The notes under the pieces were generated by a model that had not been told where the DNA came from, did no database searches, and was given only the letters and a program-made list of their open reading frames with translations. Below are positions 1 through 8,923 of a stretch of DNA of 64,000 nucleotides, in pieces. The stretch spans positions 10,525 to 74,524 of the forward strand of contig CBDUZS010000001.1 of the NCBI GenBank assembly GCA_965371785.1, written 5' to 3'. Origin of the DNA: CBDUZS01 sp965371785. GTDB lineage: Bacteria; Fermentibacterota; Fermentibacteria; Fermentibacterales; JCC-6. The translations under genes and the position numbers were made by a program. The stretch's first letter is position 1; the number at the start of each line of letters is the position of its first letter.

Positions 1-1145
1 TTGTGAGTGTAGCCGGTGTTGCACTTGGAGTTGCGGCACTTGTAGTAGTGATGAGCGTGATGTCGGGGCTGGAGGAATTCATTCGCGAATCAGTTCTCAT
101 TGTCGACGCTCCGCTTGTTATCGTTCCCGTCGAAGGTGCCGGATTCGCGTTTCCCGACTCCCTTCTCGATTCACTCGAGAGCCTATCACAGATAGGCTCC
201 ATCTCACCTTACGTCGAAGGCGAAGCCATTGCCCGGCTTCCCAGAAGAGATATGGATGCCGGATGCATCGTCCGGGGAGTCGAGCCCGATAGGGAATTCG
301 ATGCTACAGATATGGCTTCGAGAATGTCTTACGGAAGCGCCATTCTCAGACTGGAAGACGGATACCCGTGTACCGTAATGGGTCTGTACCTTGCTGAGGA
401 ATTCGCGCATGCAAGCGGTGACACGATTTACTTCTTCTCACCGAAATCGCTTTTCTCCTCCAGAAACTTCGGTATTGCGAGAGCGATACTGATCGGCGCT
501 GTCGAAACCGGGCTGCCGGTCAACGACCAGTCGATAGCCTATCTCCCGCTCGAACTCGCCCAGAGGCTTTACATGCCGGAGGGCGGATACAGCGGCATTT
601 CGATAAGACCTGCGGAGGGATACAGCATGGATGATGCTGCCGAAGCCCTGTCTCCACTCCTGCCTGATCACGTCAGGATAGAGACCTGGCAGGAAAGGAA
701 TCCAGGCCTGACGGCTTCGATGAAACTCGAACGGCTCGGCTCCTTCATGGCAATCCTTCTCATTATTCTCGTCGCCACGTTCAACATCGTCGGAACGATA
801 TCAAGGTCTGTGGTCGAGAGAACCGAGGACATCGCCATCCTCAAGGCTATGGGCGCTGCAAGAAAGCTGATAATGAAGGTCTTCCTCTGGGAGGGAGTAC
901 TGGTTGGTTCCGTCGGTATTGCGGCTGGAGTAATAATCGGCCTTGCGGGTTGCTACGTCATCGGTTACACGGATCTCATCCATCTTCCGGACGTTTACTC
1001 CTTCCATGAGAACATGCCGCTGAACATCTCGCTCCCGAACATCGCCGTCATTGCAGCAGCGGCCATGGTTCTCAGCATAGCCTCGGGAATCGTGCCCGCA
1101 GTGAAGGCTGCATCACTCGACCCGATCAAGGGTCTGCGAAAATGA
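1..1145 (+). CDS. ABC transporter permease, LolC/LolE (FtsX-MacB) family, 5'-truncated by window edge
   Basis: Inner-membrane permease of the lipoprotein-release (LolCDE) or MacB-like ABC family. The first visible residues, SVAGVALGVAALVVVMSVMSG, are the end of the first membrane helix that normally follows about 25 N-terminal residues, so the gene starts left of the window. A periplasmic domain of about 220 residues follows. Three more helices lie near residues 247-269, 293-325 and 347-372, and an ERTEDIAILKAMGA motif (coupling helix in this family) precedes the last two. The next gene overlaps by 4 bp (ATGA). The ATPase partner is not visible and would be to the left. The family call is secure; the substrate (lipoprotein or other) is inferred. 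Confidence 0.85.
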   Translation, partial: VSVAGVALGVAALVVVMSVMSGLEEFIRESVLIVDAPLVIVPVEGAGFAFPDSLLDSLESLSQIGSISPYVEGEAIARLPRRDMDAGCIVRGVEPDREFDATDMASRMSYGSAILRLEDGYPCTVMGLYLAEEFAHASGDTIYFFSPKSLFSSRNFGIARAILIGAVETGLPVNDQSIAYLPLELAQRLYMPEGGYSGISIRPAEGYSMDDAAEALSPLLPDHVRIETWQERNPGLTASMKLERLGSFMAILLIILVATFNIVGTISRSVVERTEDIAILKAMGAARKLIMKVFLWEGVLVGSVGIAAGVIIGLAGCYVIGYTDLIHLPDVYSFHENMPLNISLPNIAVIAAAAMVLSIASGIVPAVKAASLDPIKGLRK

Positions 1146-2071
1146 TCGTTCTTCTCATGTCGCTTCTTGCATACCCGTTTTCCCCGGCGGATTCATGCTG
1201 GAAACTCGTCACCCTGGGCGAGGTGCCTGAACGGGCTCTTCTCTTCGCAGAGCTGGCAGCGGGAGAGGAAGGTCAATCCATGCTCGATATGGGCAGACTT
1301 CTCGAAATTTCAGGCAGATTTCAGGATGCAGCAATGTACTACGGCACTATCTCTATACCCGTCTCCGAACCGGAAGTCATCCTCTGGCTGGGAAACCGTC
1401 GAGCTGGATCGACAGCGCTGGATACGGTTCTGGTTCTCGAAACTTTCGTCACGAACAACGGCCGTAACCCGGTGATCGATCTCACGCTGATCGTACCCGT
1501 TCCGGTTTCCCACGCTCCCTACCAGACCATCGAGATCATCGGGGGAGAATATTCCCGCGATGGAGGTCTCCTGTCGCTTCTCATCGACACACTCGCACCA
1601 TCCGAAACCCGCGTGGCATCTGTACAATTGAGAATCAGGCAGGAGCCCTACACGTTCAGACCAATCCCCGACCCCCTTGCCGGAACCAGCCTTCGGAATA
1701 TTTCAGAACTGATGGGCGGCATACCCGTCCCCGAGGAGTATTCGGGAAGCGGTCCATGTTTCGACATGTCACTGATGCTTCGGGAGCGATCAGCCGATCT
1801 GGATCTCAGCCTCAGCATAGTGGGAGGGCTCATACGAAGAGGCGACAGCCTCGTCTTCCATGCCTGGAATCTCCTGGACGAAGACTTACCCGGTCTGCCG
1901 CTGGATCCCCTCTTCTTCAGGACCGACACGCTCTTTGCCATTGGTCACTGCCCCACGGATGTCATTCCACTCTGGGATCTTCTCAGCACGGATGGAAGTG
2001 AACTGGTCGTCCTCTACCCTTCGCAGGAGGCTGACCTGGAGATTGGAATGAGCGCCGCATTTGTCCGCTGA
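1142..2071 (+). CDS. secreted protein with transglutaminase-type N-terminal beta domain and degenerate core
   Basis: 309 residues starting with a short signal-peptide-like hydrophobic stretch. Residues about 90-190 resemble the beta-sandwich that precedes bacterial transglutaminase-like cores (VTNNGRNPV...LIVPVPVSHAPYQTIE...LAPSETRVASV). Near the C terminus IGHCPTDVIPLWDLL is placed like the catalytic-Cys helix of that fold. The protein ends soon after, so the His and Asp of the triad have no obvious place. I infer a vestigial or non-catalytic member. It overlaps the permease gene by 4 bp and is followed after 12 bp by the aspartyl protease, so the three probably form an operon. The function is unknown. 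Confidence 0.55.
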   Translation: MIVLLMSLLAYPFSPADSCWKLVTLGEVPERALLFAELAAGEEGQSMLDMGRLLEISGRFQDAAMYYGTISIPVSEPEVILWLGNRRAGSTALDTVLVLETFVTNNGRNPVIDLTLIVPVPVSHAPYQTIEIIGGEYSRDGGLLSLLIDTLAPSETRVASVQLRIRQEPYTFRPIPDPLAGTSLRNISELMGGIPVPEEYSGSGPCFDMSLMLRERSADLDLSLSIVGGLIRRGDSLVFHAWNLLDEDLPGLPLDPLFFRTDTLFAIGHCPTDVIPLWDLLSTDGSELVVLYPSQEADLEIGMSAAFVR

Positions 2072-2083
2072 AAGGATCGATGG

Positions 2084-3907
2084 ATGAGAACAATCCCGCT
2101 GCTGATCGTCCTGACGCTCCTCACTCAATCCTGTGGACCGGCACCGGAAGAAGTGATCGATCTGCAGTACGTAGTCGAACGGTTCCTCGAAGCAACCGGA
2201 GGGCGTGAAAACCTCGAAGCCCTGAGGGTGATCCACACGACCGACAGCATCACCATTGCAGGACTGTCGGGAACGACCGAATCCTGGTGGGTAAGAGAGC
2301 CGTTCAGCGGCCGTACGACCATCGATCTGGGGATAGTAAGGCAGGAAGTCCTGATGATCGGCGACAGCGCCTGGACGGTTGACAGAAACGGCCATCTATC
2401 CCTGGGAAGCCAGGAGGCTCTGCAGGAGGCGGAGCTCGCGCAGAAAACGGTCTTCTACGATGTTTTCCTGAACCAGACAGACCTGGAGCTTCTGTCGGAT
2501 ACTCTGATAGACGGAATCGCTGCATGGCCTGTCGTTATCCATGGCGAGACCCCGGTTACACTCTACCTCTCGGAGAAGACCTGGCTACCGGTTCTCCTGA
2601 CCGTAACGATCATGGGAATGGAGATCCGGCAGTACCCTTCGGATTACACGGATATCGGCGGCGTAATCAGTGCGATGAGCACGAGGGATGTCATTCCCGC
2701 TTTCGGTCAGGAGAGCATATCAAGGAACATCCTGACCGAATACAACGTATCGGTTCCCGATTCCATCTTCTCCATTCGAGAAGGTGCGACGGACTGGCTC
2801 CTTTCTTCTCCAGGACAGCCGGCCCCGTTCGAACTCTCCGATGGACACATCTACCTGGAGGGAGATATCTGCGGCAGGACGGTGACGATTCTCCTTGACA
2901 GCGGAGCAGGCGCTACCGTTGTCGATTCAGTCCTTGCCTCGGAACTGGGGCTGGAAGGAACAGGCAACTTCGTCGCACAGGGGCTGGGAGGAGCACAGTC
3001 CGTCTCCTTCGTCCACGTGTCCGAATACACGGTCGCGGGGGCAACCGTGAGCGGACAGAACCTGGCGGTCATGCCTCTCGACAGGCCCTTCTATCCCGCC
3101 ACAGGGAAGCACATAGGTGTCATACTCGGTTACGATTTCCTGAGCCGTTTCGTTACGCTGCTGGACTTCGGCAGAAATGAGATCACCCTCTGGGATCCTG
3201 ATTCCTTCCGTTACGCCGGTGATCAGCCCACGATCCCCGTAACCCGGACGATGAGCCTGCTTTCTATAGATGCGGTTCTGGAGGATTCGATCCCGGTAAC
3301 TCTCCTCCTCGATACCGGTGCGGGAGGGAACCTTCATCTCACCCCGACGTTCTTTGAAGATTACCCCGATTTCCTTGGTGGACGGCCCACTTTCCAATCG
3401 GTTGTCCAGGGTGTCGGTGGCAAGGAGGAAATCGTTGCCTTCAGAGTGAGCGAAATCACTCTGGGCGAGCACACAGTTCCCTGCGGGATTTCGTCCAGTT
3501 TTGGAGACACTCCGATTCTGTCACAGTTCCATGGCATTGTCGGAACAGGAATTCTCGCGCGGTTCAGGCTGTACCTGGACTACGGCCGGGGCACTATCAT
3601 CCTCGAGCCTTCATCTCTCTACGAAGAAGGCCTCCCCGAAGACATGACGGGACTGGGGTACGAGATTGAAGAAGGCAGCATCGTCGTGAAGCATGTGATA
3701 TCCGGTTCAGCCGCCGATGCATCGGGAGTGCTGGAGGGTGACATCCTCGTATCGCTCAACGGGACACCCGTTGGGGCGGACGACCTCGATGAACTCGAAC
3801 TGCTCGTACCCGATGAAGAGGGTTCCACGCTGGAACTGGTAGTACTCAGAGACGGAGCGGAGATCTCGCTGGACATCATGCTTTCGAGACTTATAACTGC
3901 CGATTAG
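2084..3907 (+). CDS. lipoprotein aspartyl protease with two retropepsin-like domains and a C-terminal PDZ domain
   Basis: 607 residues. An N-terminal signal ends at a possible lipobox (LLTQSC, Cys17), so it is probably anchored in the envelope. Residues about 25-245 look like a LolA/outer-membrane-lipoprotein-sorting type beta domain. Two aspartyl-protease-like domains follow, each with a catalytic motif: LLDSGAG (Asp272) and LLDTGAG (Asp410). Residues about 525-600 form a PDZ domain (SGSAADASGVLEGDILVSLNG). The architecture of paired retropepsin-like domains plus PDZ is known from bacterial aspartyl-protease-like proteins. It is the last gene of the leftmost operon and converges on thiL with only 12 bp between stops. 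Protease activity is inferred from the intact DSG/DTG motifs. Confidence 0.8.
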   Translation: MRTIPLLIVLTLLTQSCGPAPEEVIDLQYVVERFLEATGGRENLEALRVIHTTDSITIAGLSGTTESWWVREPFSGRTTIDLGIVRQEVLMIGDSAWTVDRNGHLSLGSQEALQEAELAQKTVFYDVFLNQTDLELLSDTLIDGIAAWPVVIHGETPVTLYLSEKTWLPVLLTVTIMGMEIRQYPSDYTDIGGVISAMSTRDVIPAFGQESISRNILTEYNVSVPDSIFSIREGATDWLLSSPGQPAPFELSDGHIYLEGDICGRTVTILLDSGAGATVVDSVLASELGLEGTGNFVAQGLGGAQSVSFVHVSEYTVAGATVSGQNLAVMPLDRPFYPATGKHIGVILGYDFLSRFVTLLDFGRNEITLWDPDSFRYAGDQPTIPVTRTMSLLSIDAVLEDSIPVTLLLDTGAGGNLHLTPTFFEDYPDFLGGRPTFQSVVQGVGGKEEIVAFRVSEITLGEHTVPCGISSSFGDTPILSQFHGIVGTGILARFRLYLDYGRGTIILEPSSLYEEGLPEDMTGLGYEIEEGSIVVKHVISGSAADASGVLEGDILVSLNGTPVGADDLDELELLVPDEEGSTLELVVLRDGAEISLDIMLSRLITAD

Positions 3908-3919
3908 GTCCGGTCGAAT

Positions 3920-4891
3920 TCAGGAGAAATGATCGTAGCCTGACAGGTGTGTCTGTAGAATCTGCCCCCCGGAGTGAACGTGCACGCTTCCGGTTCCCTC
4001 GCAGCTGTAGCCAACCTTCGTAAAGCCCTCTGCTGCGAAGTCCTGCCCGCTCTTCGCACCGAATAGAAGAACGAAATCCTCTCCGGCTGACGCGGCATCG
4101 AGCGGTCTGTCGGCAACGGAGCCGAACATGGGGACCAGATCGAGCTGGATGTGTGTATCCACCCCGCTCTCCCGGGCGAGGTGAGCTGCTTCCGAGATAA
4201 GTCCGTCCGAGATGTCTATCGCAGCATGGACTCCCCTGTCCAGAAGTAATCGCGAAGCTTCGAATTCGGCTCTGGGCTGCAGGAAAGCCCTGATCTGCTC
4301 GATGGAGGCGGGATCAAGCCCCGGATTGACAGGTTCCAGACCGGGTCCGGACATGCCTCCAGCCCTGTCGAGCAGTGCCGGAGCATCCACCGCGCGACCT
4401 ATTGGCCCCGTCAGCCACAACCGGTCGTCCGGTCCAAGAGATGAACGCAGAAGCAGTTTTCCCGGATCACCGCCCTCGCCAACCGCGGTCAGGGTCAGCG
4501 TGAATGCGGCGGATCTGATGATTTCACCGCCAGCCAGTACGCAGTCCCGTCTGCAGGTCAGCCCTCTGTAAAAATCTTCCAGCCATTGCACCTCCAGGTC
4601 GGGAGGAAGCCCGAGGGCCGCGAACACCCAGCCAGGTTCAGCTCCCATCGCGGCGAGATCTGACAACGCGGCTTCGAGCAGGCGGCGGCCGAGAATATCC
4701 GGATCGCACCACCATCTGTGAAAATGGGTTCCCTCCTGAAAGGAATCGGTGGTGACGACAGGACAGGACAGAGGGCTGAGCACTGCACTGTCATCACCGA
4801 TGAGCGTAAGAGAAGGGAAGAGGTCTCTAATTCTGCTTATCAGCGCGCGTTCACCCAGTTCGCCAACCGTAGGGTTTTTCAGGGCATCCAC
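3920..4891 (-). CDS. thiL: thiamine-monophosphate kinase ThiL
   Basis: Phosphorylates thiamine monophosphate to the diphosphate cofactor using ATP in the cytoplasm. The 323-residue length fits the family. The N-terminal VGELGERALISRI, the metal/ATP motifs GDDSAV and TTDSFQEGTHF, and ALSDLAAMGAEPGW are family signatures of the PurM-like fold; AGGEI replaces the more common GGDT. The start is a GTG lying inside a GGAGGTGG stretch, and no better in-frame start is visible upstream. It follows mtnP on the same strand after 33 bp, suggesting co-transcription. TPP made here would serve the Kor oxidoreductase encoded at 27-30 kb. Confidence 0.93.
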   Translation of the reverse strand: MDALKNPTVGELGERALISRIRDLFPSLTLIGDDSAVLSPLSCPVVTTDSFQEGTHFHRWWCDPDILGRRLLEAALSDLAAMGAEPGWVFAALGLPPDLEVQWLEDFYRGLTCRRDCVLAGGEIIRSAAFTLTLTAVGEGGDPGKLLLRSSLGPDDRLWLTGPIGRAVDAPALLDRAGGMSGPGLEPVNPGLDPASIEQIRAFLQPRAEFEASRLLLDRGVHAAIDISDGLISEAAHLARESGVDTHIQLDLVPMFGSVADRPLDAASAGEDFVLLFGAKSGQDFAAEGFTKVGYSCEGTGSVHVHSGGQILQTHLSGYDHFS

Positions 4892-4924
4892 CTCCAGAAG
4901 CGGTAAAAGACAATCGAACGGCAG

Positions 4925-5782
4925 CTAGCGCTCGAGTACGACCCTGAGGTCTTCCATCTTCTTTGGAGAGCGTTTTTCAACTGCCGTCATGATGGTGCCG
5001 GAACCTGCACAGCAGCCGCATGCCGCGTCATCCTGCTCGTGAAGCATGTGAAGTGCATTGCTGAGGATCGTGCGGGCGTTTTCCACGTTGGCCTGCACGT
5101 TGGCGATAACGGTTTCTATCGTGACATCCTCTTCGGTCTCGTGCCAGACATCGTAGTCGGTGGACATCGCCATGATGGCGTAGCAGATGCCCGCCTCGCG
5201 GGCAAGCTTGGCTTCGGGCAGGGCGGTCATGCCTATGATCGCTGCGCCGGTAGATCTGTAGAACAGGCTCTCCGCACGGGTCGAGAAGGCCGGGCCTTCC
5301 ATCACCACCATGGTTCCCCCCGGGTGAACAACCGAGCCGTTATCCCTTGCGGCGGCGATCAGGATATTCCGGAGCCTGTCGCAGAACGGGTCTCCGAAGC
5401 TGACATGGGCGACAACGCCTTCACCGAAGAACGTCGAAACCCTGTTGCTTCCGGTCCTGTCGAAGAGTTGATCTGGAATAACGAAATGCCTTGGCTCTAT
5501 CTGCAGTTTCAGGCTGCCGACAGCGGAAGCAGAGATGATCGTGCGGACTCCTGATGCCTTCATGGCATAGATATTCGCAGCATAGGGCACTTCCGAAGGA
5601 GTGAGGATATGACCGATACCGTGCCTGGGGAGGAAGGCGACAGGAACCTTATCGTAATGCCCGAGGATCAGAGGTCCCGATGGGCTTCCGAATGGAGTTT
5701 CCTCGTTGACCTCACGCTCCACCTCGAACCCGGGAATGTCGTAGATCCCGGATCCTCCTATGATGCCGACTCTCCCGTCCAT
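4925..5782 (-). CDS. mtnP: S-methyl-5'-thioadenosine phosphorylase
   Basis: Phosphorolyses methylthioadenosine to adenine and methylthioribose-1-phosphate (methionine/purine salvage, cytoplasm). 285 residues, PNP/MTAP family. It shows IGGSGIYDIPGF (phosphate loop), LPRHGIGH, EPRHFVIPDQ, VVMEGPAFSTRAES and ending motifs around MAMSTDYDVWHETEEDV, all typical. The tail carries a cysteine cluster (AACGCCAG) after residue 250, reminiscent of the C-terminal CXC of thermophilic MTAPs. A GGAGGAAGATA ribosome site precedes the ATG. It shares a short divergent intergenic region with rlmN and runs into thiL. Confidence 0.95.
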   Translation of the reverse strand: MDGRVGIIGGSGIYDIPGFEVEREVNEETPFGSPSGPLILGHYDKVPVAFLPRHGIGHILTPSEVPYAANIYAMKASGVRTIISASAVGSLKLQIEPRHFVIPDQLFDRTGSNRVSTFFGEGVVAHVSFGDPFCDRLRNILIAAARDNGSVVHPGGTMVVMEGPAFSTRAESLFYRSTGAAIIGMTALPEAKLAREAGICYAIMAMSTDYDVWHETEEDVTIETVIANVQANVENARTILSNALHMLHEQDDAACGCCAGSGTIMTAVEKRSPKKMEDLRVVLER

Positions 5783-5859
5783 TATCTTCCTCCAGCCGGA
5801 TTGTGTTGTGTGCTCCGATGCAGAATATACACCGGTGTCCGTTCACGGGGAGGAACCTC

Positions 5860-6900
5860 TTGCAGAGAACAGGGAAAGCTCGCATCAGCGGGATGACGTA
5901 TGATGATCTGGAACAATGGCTGTCCGGTGAGCTGCGGATGAAGCCTTTCAGAGCTTCTCAGATCTTCAAGTGGATCCACTTGAGGGGAGTATCCTCGTTC
6001 TCCGACATGACCGATCTCGGCAAGAGCGCCAGAACGGAACTTGCAGGGAAAGCTTCCATCACCGTCCTTGGAGAAAGCTCGACCCGGACGGCAGAAGACG
6101 GAACGGTAAAAGCGGTAATGTTGCTCGAGGATGACATGCTGATCGAATCAGTCCTCATCCCGGAGAAGAGTCGCCTGACTGCCTGTCTCTCGACTCAGGT
6201 CGGCTGCAGAATGGGCTGCACTTTCTGTATGACGGGCATCAGGGGATTCAGGAGAAACCTCTGTACCGATGAGATAGTAGCACAGCTCTACTTCCTGAGG
6301 AACATTTCCCCCGGGAGGATATCCAACGTGGTGCTCATGGGTATGGGAGAGCCTTTCGACAACATCGAACCGGTAGCTGACGCACTGGCGATAATCACGG
6401 ATGATCGCGGTATCTGTATAGGGTCCCGTAAGATAACGGTTTCCACTATCGGTCTTCCCGGATCACTCGAGCAGTTCTCGAAGCTCCCGGGCCAGTACGG
6501 TCTTGCGATTTCGCTCCACTCCGCAGTCGGCAGAACCAGGGAGAAGCTGATACCCGCTTCCCGCTCATTCCCTCTGCCCGAACTCAGGAAAGCGCTGATA
6601 GATTTCGCGGTAGCGAAGAAGCGAAGGGTGACCATCGAATACTGCCTGATTCAAGGGGTGAACGACTCACTGGCAGAAGCCGAAGCACTCGTCCGTTTTG
6701 CAGCGGGTATTCCATGCAAGATCAACCTCATGGTGTACAACCCTGTTGAAGGGCTTTCGCTTGCACCGCCCAGGGAGGATACAGTCTCGGCGTTTACCGA
6801 GTTCCTCTACCCGAGATGCCCCGCAGTTATCCTGCGCAAACCGCGGGGGGCGGGGATAGGCGCAGCCTGCGGGCAGCTAGGTTCCTCTCTCGAAAGGTGA
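5860..6900 (+). CDS. rlmN: dual-specificity RNA methyltransferase RlmN (23S rRNA A2503 / tRNA A37)
   Basis: Radical SAM enzyme that methylates C2 of A2503 in 23S rRNA and of A37 in some tRNAs. The cluster motif QVGCRMGCTFCMTG gives Cys116, Cys120 and Cys123 (counting from the chosen start), and the methyl-carrying Cys lies in GAACGQL near residue 337. GMGEP and the SLHS motif are present. I chose a TTG at 5860 because GGGGAGG sits six bases upstream and gives a normal-length protein. The longer reading from ATG 5803 has no ribosome site and adds non-family sequence; ATG 5893 is the shorter alternative. Transcribed divergently from mtnP; the nucleotidase gene follows within 6 bp. Confidence 0.93.
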   Translation: MQRTGKARISGMTYDDLEQWLSGELRMKPFRASQIFKWIHLRGVSSFSDMTDLGKSARTELAGKASITVLGESSTRTAEDGTVKAVMLLEDDMLIESVLIPEKSRLTACLSTQVGCRMGCTFCMTGIRGFRRNLCTDEIVAQLYFLRNISPGRISNVVLMGMGEPFDNIEPVADALAIITDDRGICIGSRKITVSTIGLPGSLEQFSKLPGQYGLAISLHSAVGRTREKLIPASRSFPLPELRKALIDFAVAKKRRVTIEYCLIQGVNDSLAEAEALVRFAAGIPCKINLMVYNPVEGLSLAPPREDTVSAFTEFLYPRCPAVILRKPRGAGIGAACGQLGSSLER

Positions 6901-6905
6901 CCGCC

Positions 6906-7601
6906 ATGGAGATGAAGTACGACTGGATTCTCTTCGATGCAGACGGCACGCTTTTCGATTACTGCAAAGCCGAAGCGGCAGCTCTCGAGAATACGTGCAG
7001 ACAATGGGGTATCCCCTTTTCCGGGGAAGTCATGGAGCTCTATCGCGAAATCAACGAAAAGGTCTGGTTCGATTTCGAGAACGGAAGAATCACATCTGAT
7101 CGGCTCAGGACGAAAAGGTTCGAGATCCTGTTTCGCGAAATCGGAGTCGAATCGGACACCGGGTCGTTCAGTGCCGGTTATCTGTCTGCTCTTTCCTCGA
7201 GAACAGATCTTCTTGAAGGAGCACAGGACCTGCTCGAAAGCATTTCGGGCAGTATCCGTATGGTGCTGATCACCAACGGTCTCAGGGAAGTTCAGAGGGC
7301 CAGAGTCGCGAACTCGAGCATCGGACAACACTTTGAAGACGTAGTGATATCAGAGGAAACCGGTTACGCCAAACCTGACAGGTGCATCTTCGAGGTGGCA
7401 TTCGACAGAATGGGAAATCCCGGAAGAGACAGGGTTCTGATGGTGGGAGACAGTCTGACCTCTGATATCCGTGGAGGCAACAACTACGGAATCGACACGT
7501 GCTGGTTCAATCCTTCGGGACAAGCCTGCGATCAGGATGTCAGAATAGATTACGAGATAACACATCTCGATGAGCTTCGCGGCATCATCGGTAAAAGGTA
7601 A
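6906..7601 (+). CDS. HAD-family 5'-nucleotidase, YjjG-like
   Basis: Haloacid-dehalogenase-type phosphatase, 231 residues from this ATG, which is preceded by AAAGGTG. Motif I is FDADGTLF, motif II LITNG, motif III Lys in ETGYAKPD, and motif IV GDSLTSDIRGG. The order and spacing match YjjG (VISEE.G.AKP, RVLMVGD, CWFN). YjjG dephosphorylates pyrimidine and non-canonical nucleoside monophosphates ('house-cleaning'). It is coupled to rlmN, whose TGA ends 5 bp upstream. Substrate is inferred by similarity only. Confidence 0.85.
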   Translation: MEMKYDWILFDADGTLFDYCKAEAAALENTCRQWGIPFSGEVMELYREINEKVWFDFENGRITSDRLRTKRFEILFREIGVESDTGSFSAGYLSALSSRTDLLEGAQDLLESISGSIRMVLITNGLREVQRARVANSSIGQHFEDVVISEETGYAKPDRCIFEVAFDRMGNPGRDRVLMVGDSLTSDIRGGNNYGIDTCWFNPSGQACDQDVRIDYEITHLDELRGIIGKR

Positions 7602-7622
7602 CCGGGCAACCGATCCTCTCCG

Positions 7623-8192
7623 CTAGAAAACAATCCCTGCATATATGGTCAGACCGGAAAGGTCCTTCTTCTCCTCGCCGGCAAGTGCTCCCCCCATTGG
7701 AATCCATTCGGGAGACACGATCAGATCGAGAAACGTCTCGTCGGAGAGCTTGAGCCTTGCTCCGATTTCAAGACCGATGACGCCTCCTCCGGTTGTGGAC
7801 GTCTCAAGGCTGTCTGATTCCGCGCTGTCCCATGCGAGCAGGCCTCCAGCGTAGACGCCCACAAGAGGTTCGAGCCCCCTCGGACCCGCATACGGTCTGT
7901 AGAAGGGGTAGGACCTGTACCCGAACACAAGCGGTATTGCGTTTACGGCATCCCATCCGGCCCTGTCCGAAGACGCAAGACGGTAACCTGTCTTGAGGAA
8001 TATTATGTCTCCCATTTCCATCGGTATCTCAATGGACAAAGCAATACCAGGCCCTGCCTGCAATTCGGAATCGGAGTCTATCAGCCCGGGAATCCAGGCG
8101 CCCCCCCCGAAACTGAAGTCCAGGCTTCCCCTGTCCGATGCAGCTGAGGTCGCAGCAGCAACCAGTAACACGGCAATGACAAAATATCTCAT
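7623..8192 (-). CDS. small outer-membrane beta-barrel-like protein
   Basis: 189 residues. The signal peptide MRYFVIAVLLVAAATSAAS is followed by alternating hydrophobic/polar beta strands rich in Gly and aromatics, and the protein ends in AGIVF. A terminal Phe is the usual outer-membrane insertion signal. This looks like an 8-strand OmpA/OmpW-size barrel of unknown function. GAGGAGGGAGTACG precedes the ATG. It lies downstream of cobO on the same strand (12 bp gap) and converges with the YjjG-like gene. Confidence 0.65.
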   Translation of the reverse strand: MRYFVIAVLLVAAATSAASDRGSLDFSFGGGAWIPGLIDSDSELQAGPGIALSIEIPMEMGDIIFLKTGYRLASSDRAGWDAVNAIPLVFGYRSYPFYRPYAGPRGLEPLVGVYAGGLLAWDSAESDSLETSTTGGGVIGLEIGARLKLSDETFLDLIVSPEWIPMGGALAGEEKKDLSGLTIYAGIVF

Positions 8193-8204
8193 CGTACTCC
8201 CTCC

Positions 8205-8738
8205 TCAGGCTTCTATGCCCTTGCGGGCCTGAAGGTTTTCCGTTGCATAGTAGTGTTTCTTTTCGACCATTTCGGTTACGAGATCGGCAACCTCGATCAG
8301 GCTCTCGGGAGCATACCTGCCGGTGAGTATCAGCTCGACATCATGAGGCCGTGCTCGAACGAGATCAAGGGCGGAATCTCTGCTGACAAGACCCATGTGA
8401 ACCGCAACGTTCAGTTCATCGGCAACTACAACCTGAAAATCTCCCGACAGCATTGCTGCTGCGAGCCGGGAAAGACCGTCAACTGCCAGAGAAATGTCCT
8501 CCTGAGATGGCTCTTCCCCCTTGCCGATCAGTGCGGCATCTCCGTACTGCTCTATGACGATTCTTCGGGGAAAATACTCCGGAAGCGACAGCTCGGCGCA
8601 GTCGCGCCCCTTCATGAACTGACCGATGTAAACCCTCAGACCGGCACATGCCGCCCTGACTGCAAGCCCCAGAGCAGCAGTCGTCTTGCCCTTGCCATTA
8701 CCGGTGTAGATCTGGAAGCGGCCCTCGAATGCCATCAT
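8205..8738 (-). CDS. cobO: cob(I)yrinic acid a,c-diamide adenosyltransferase (CobO/BtuR)
   Basis: Transfers the adenosyl group of ATP to cob(I)alamin or its precursors, giving adenosylcobalamin in the cytoplasm. 177 residues, normal for CobO. The P-loop YTGNGKGKTTAALG begins near residue 9. VYIGQFMKG, VVVADELNVAVHMGLV and ELILTGRYAP are family motifs. Ribosome site AGAAGGATGGGGG; the first or second of two adjacent ATGs may be used. I looked for and did not find a cobalamin riboswitch in the 185 bp upstream. Adenosylcobalamin may serve B12-dependent enzymes elsewhere in the genome. Confidence 0.92.
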   Translation of the reverse strand: MMAFEGRFQIYTGNGKGKTTAALGLAVRAACAGLRVYIGQFMKGRDCAELSLPEYFPRRIVIEQYGDAALIGKGEEPSQEDISLAVDGLSRLAAAMLSGDFQVVVADELNVAVHMGLVSRDSALDLVRARPHDVELILTGRYAPESLIEVADLVTEMVEKKHYYATENLQARKGIEA

Positions 8739-8827
8739 CCCCCATCCTTCTAAACGATTTCTATATCGATAACCCTCTCAGGTTCCATCGAGAGGAAACG
8801 CTACCTAACTGATAACACAATCCGACT

Positions 8828-8848
8828 CTGGCTGCTCATGGCAGCCAG
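8828..8848. other. intergenic hairpin between cobO and a divergent secreted-protein gene
   Basis: CTGGCTGC and GCAGCCAG form a perfect 8-bp stem around a 5-base loop. No T-run follows on either strand, so it is not a clear terminator. It sits just upstream of a candidate promoter for the + strand gene and could be a leader hairpin or an operator. Confidence 0.4.
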
Positions 8849-8852
8849 GGAT

Positions 8853-8881
8853 TTGTCTATCTGTACGGAATCTGATAGTAT
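8853..8881 (+). promoter_or_regulatory. candidate sigma-70-type promoter
   Basis: TTGTCT and TAGTAT are separated by 17 bases, about 42 bp upstream of the ATG at 8924, whose ribosome site is AAGGAGGT. Read by eye only. Confidence 0.4.
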
Positions 8882-8923
8882 TGGAGTGTATGACTACTGC
8901 TGAATACAAGGAGGTATTGTACC

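Noticed and set aside
5803..5859. ATG 5803 as rlmN start
   Set aside because: No ribosome site, and the added residues do not resemble RlmN; TTG 5860 has GGGGAGG at good spacing.
8739..8923. Cobalamin or TPP riboswitch upstream of cobO
   Set aside because: A CCTGAGAGGG string and small hairpins are present, but neither the B12-box nor the full TPP core motifs can be assembled.
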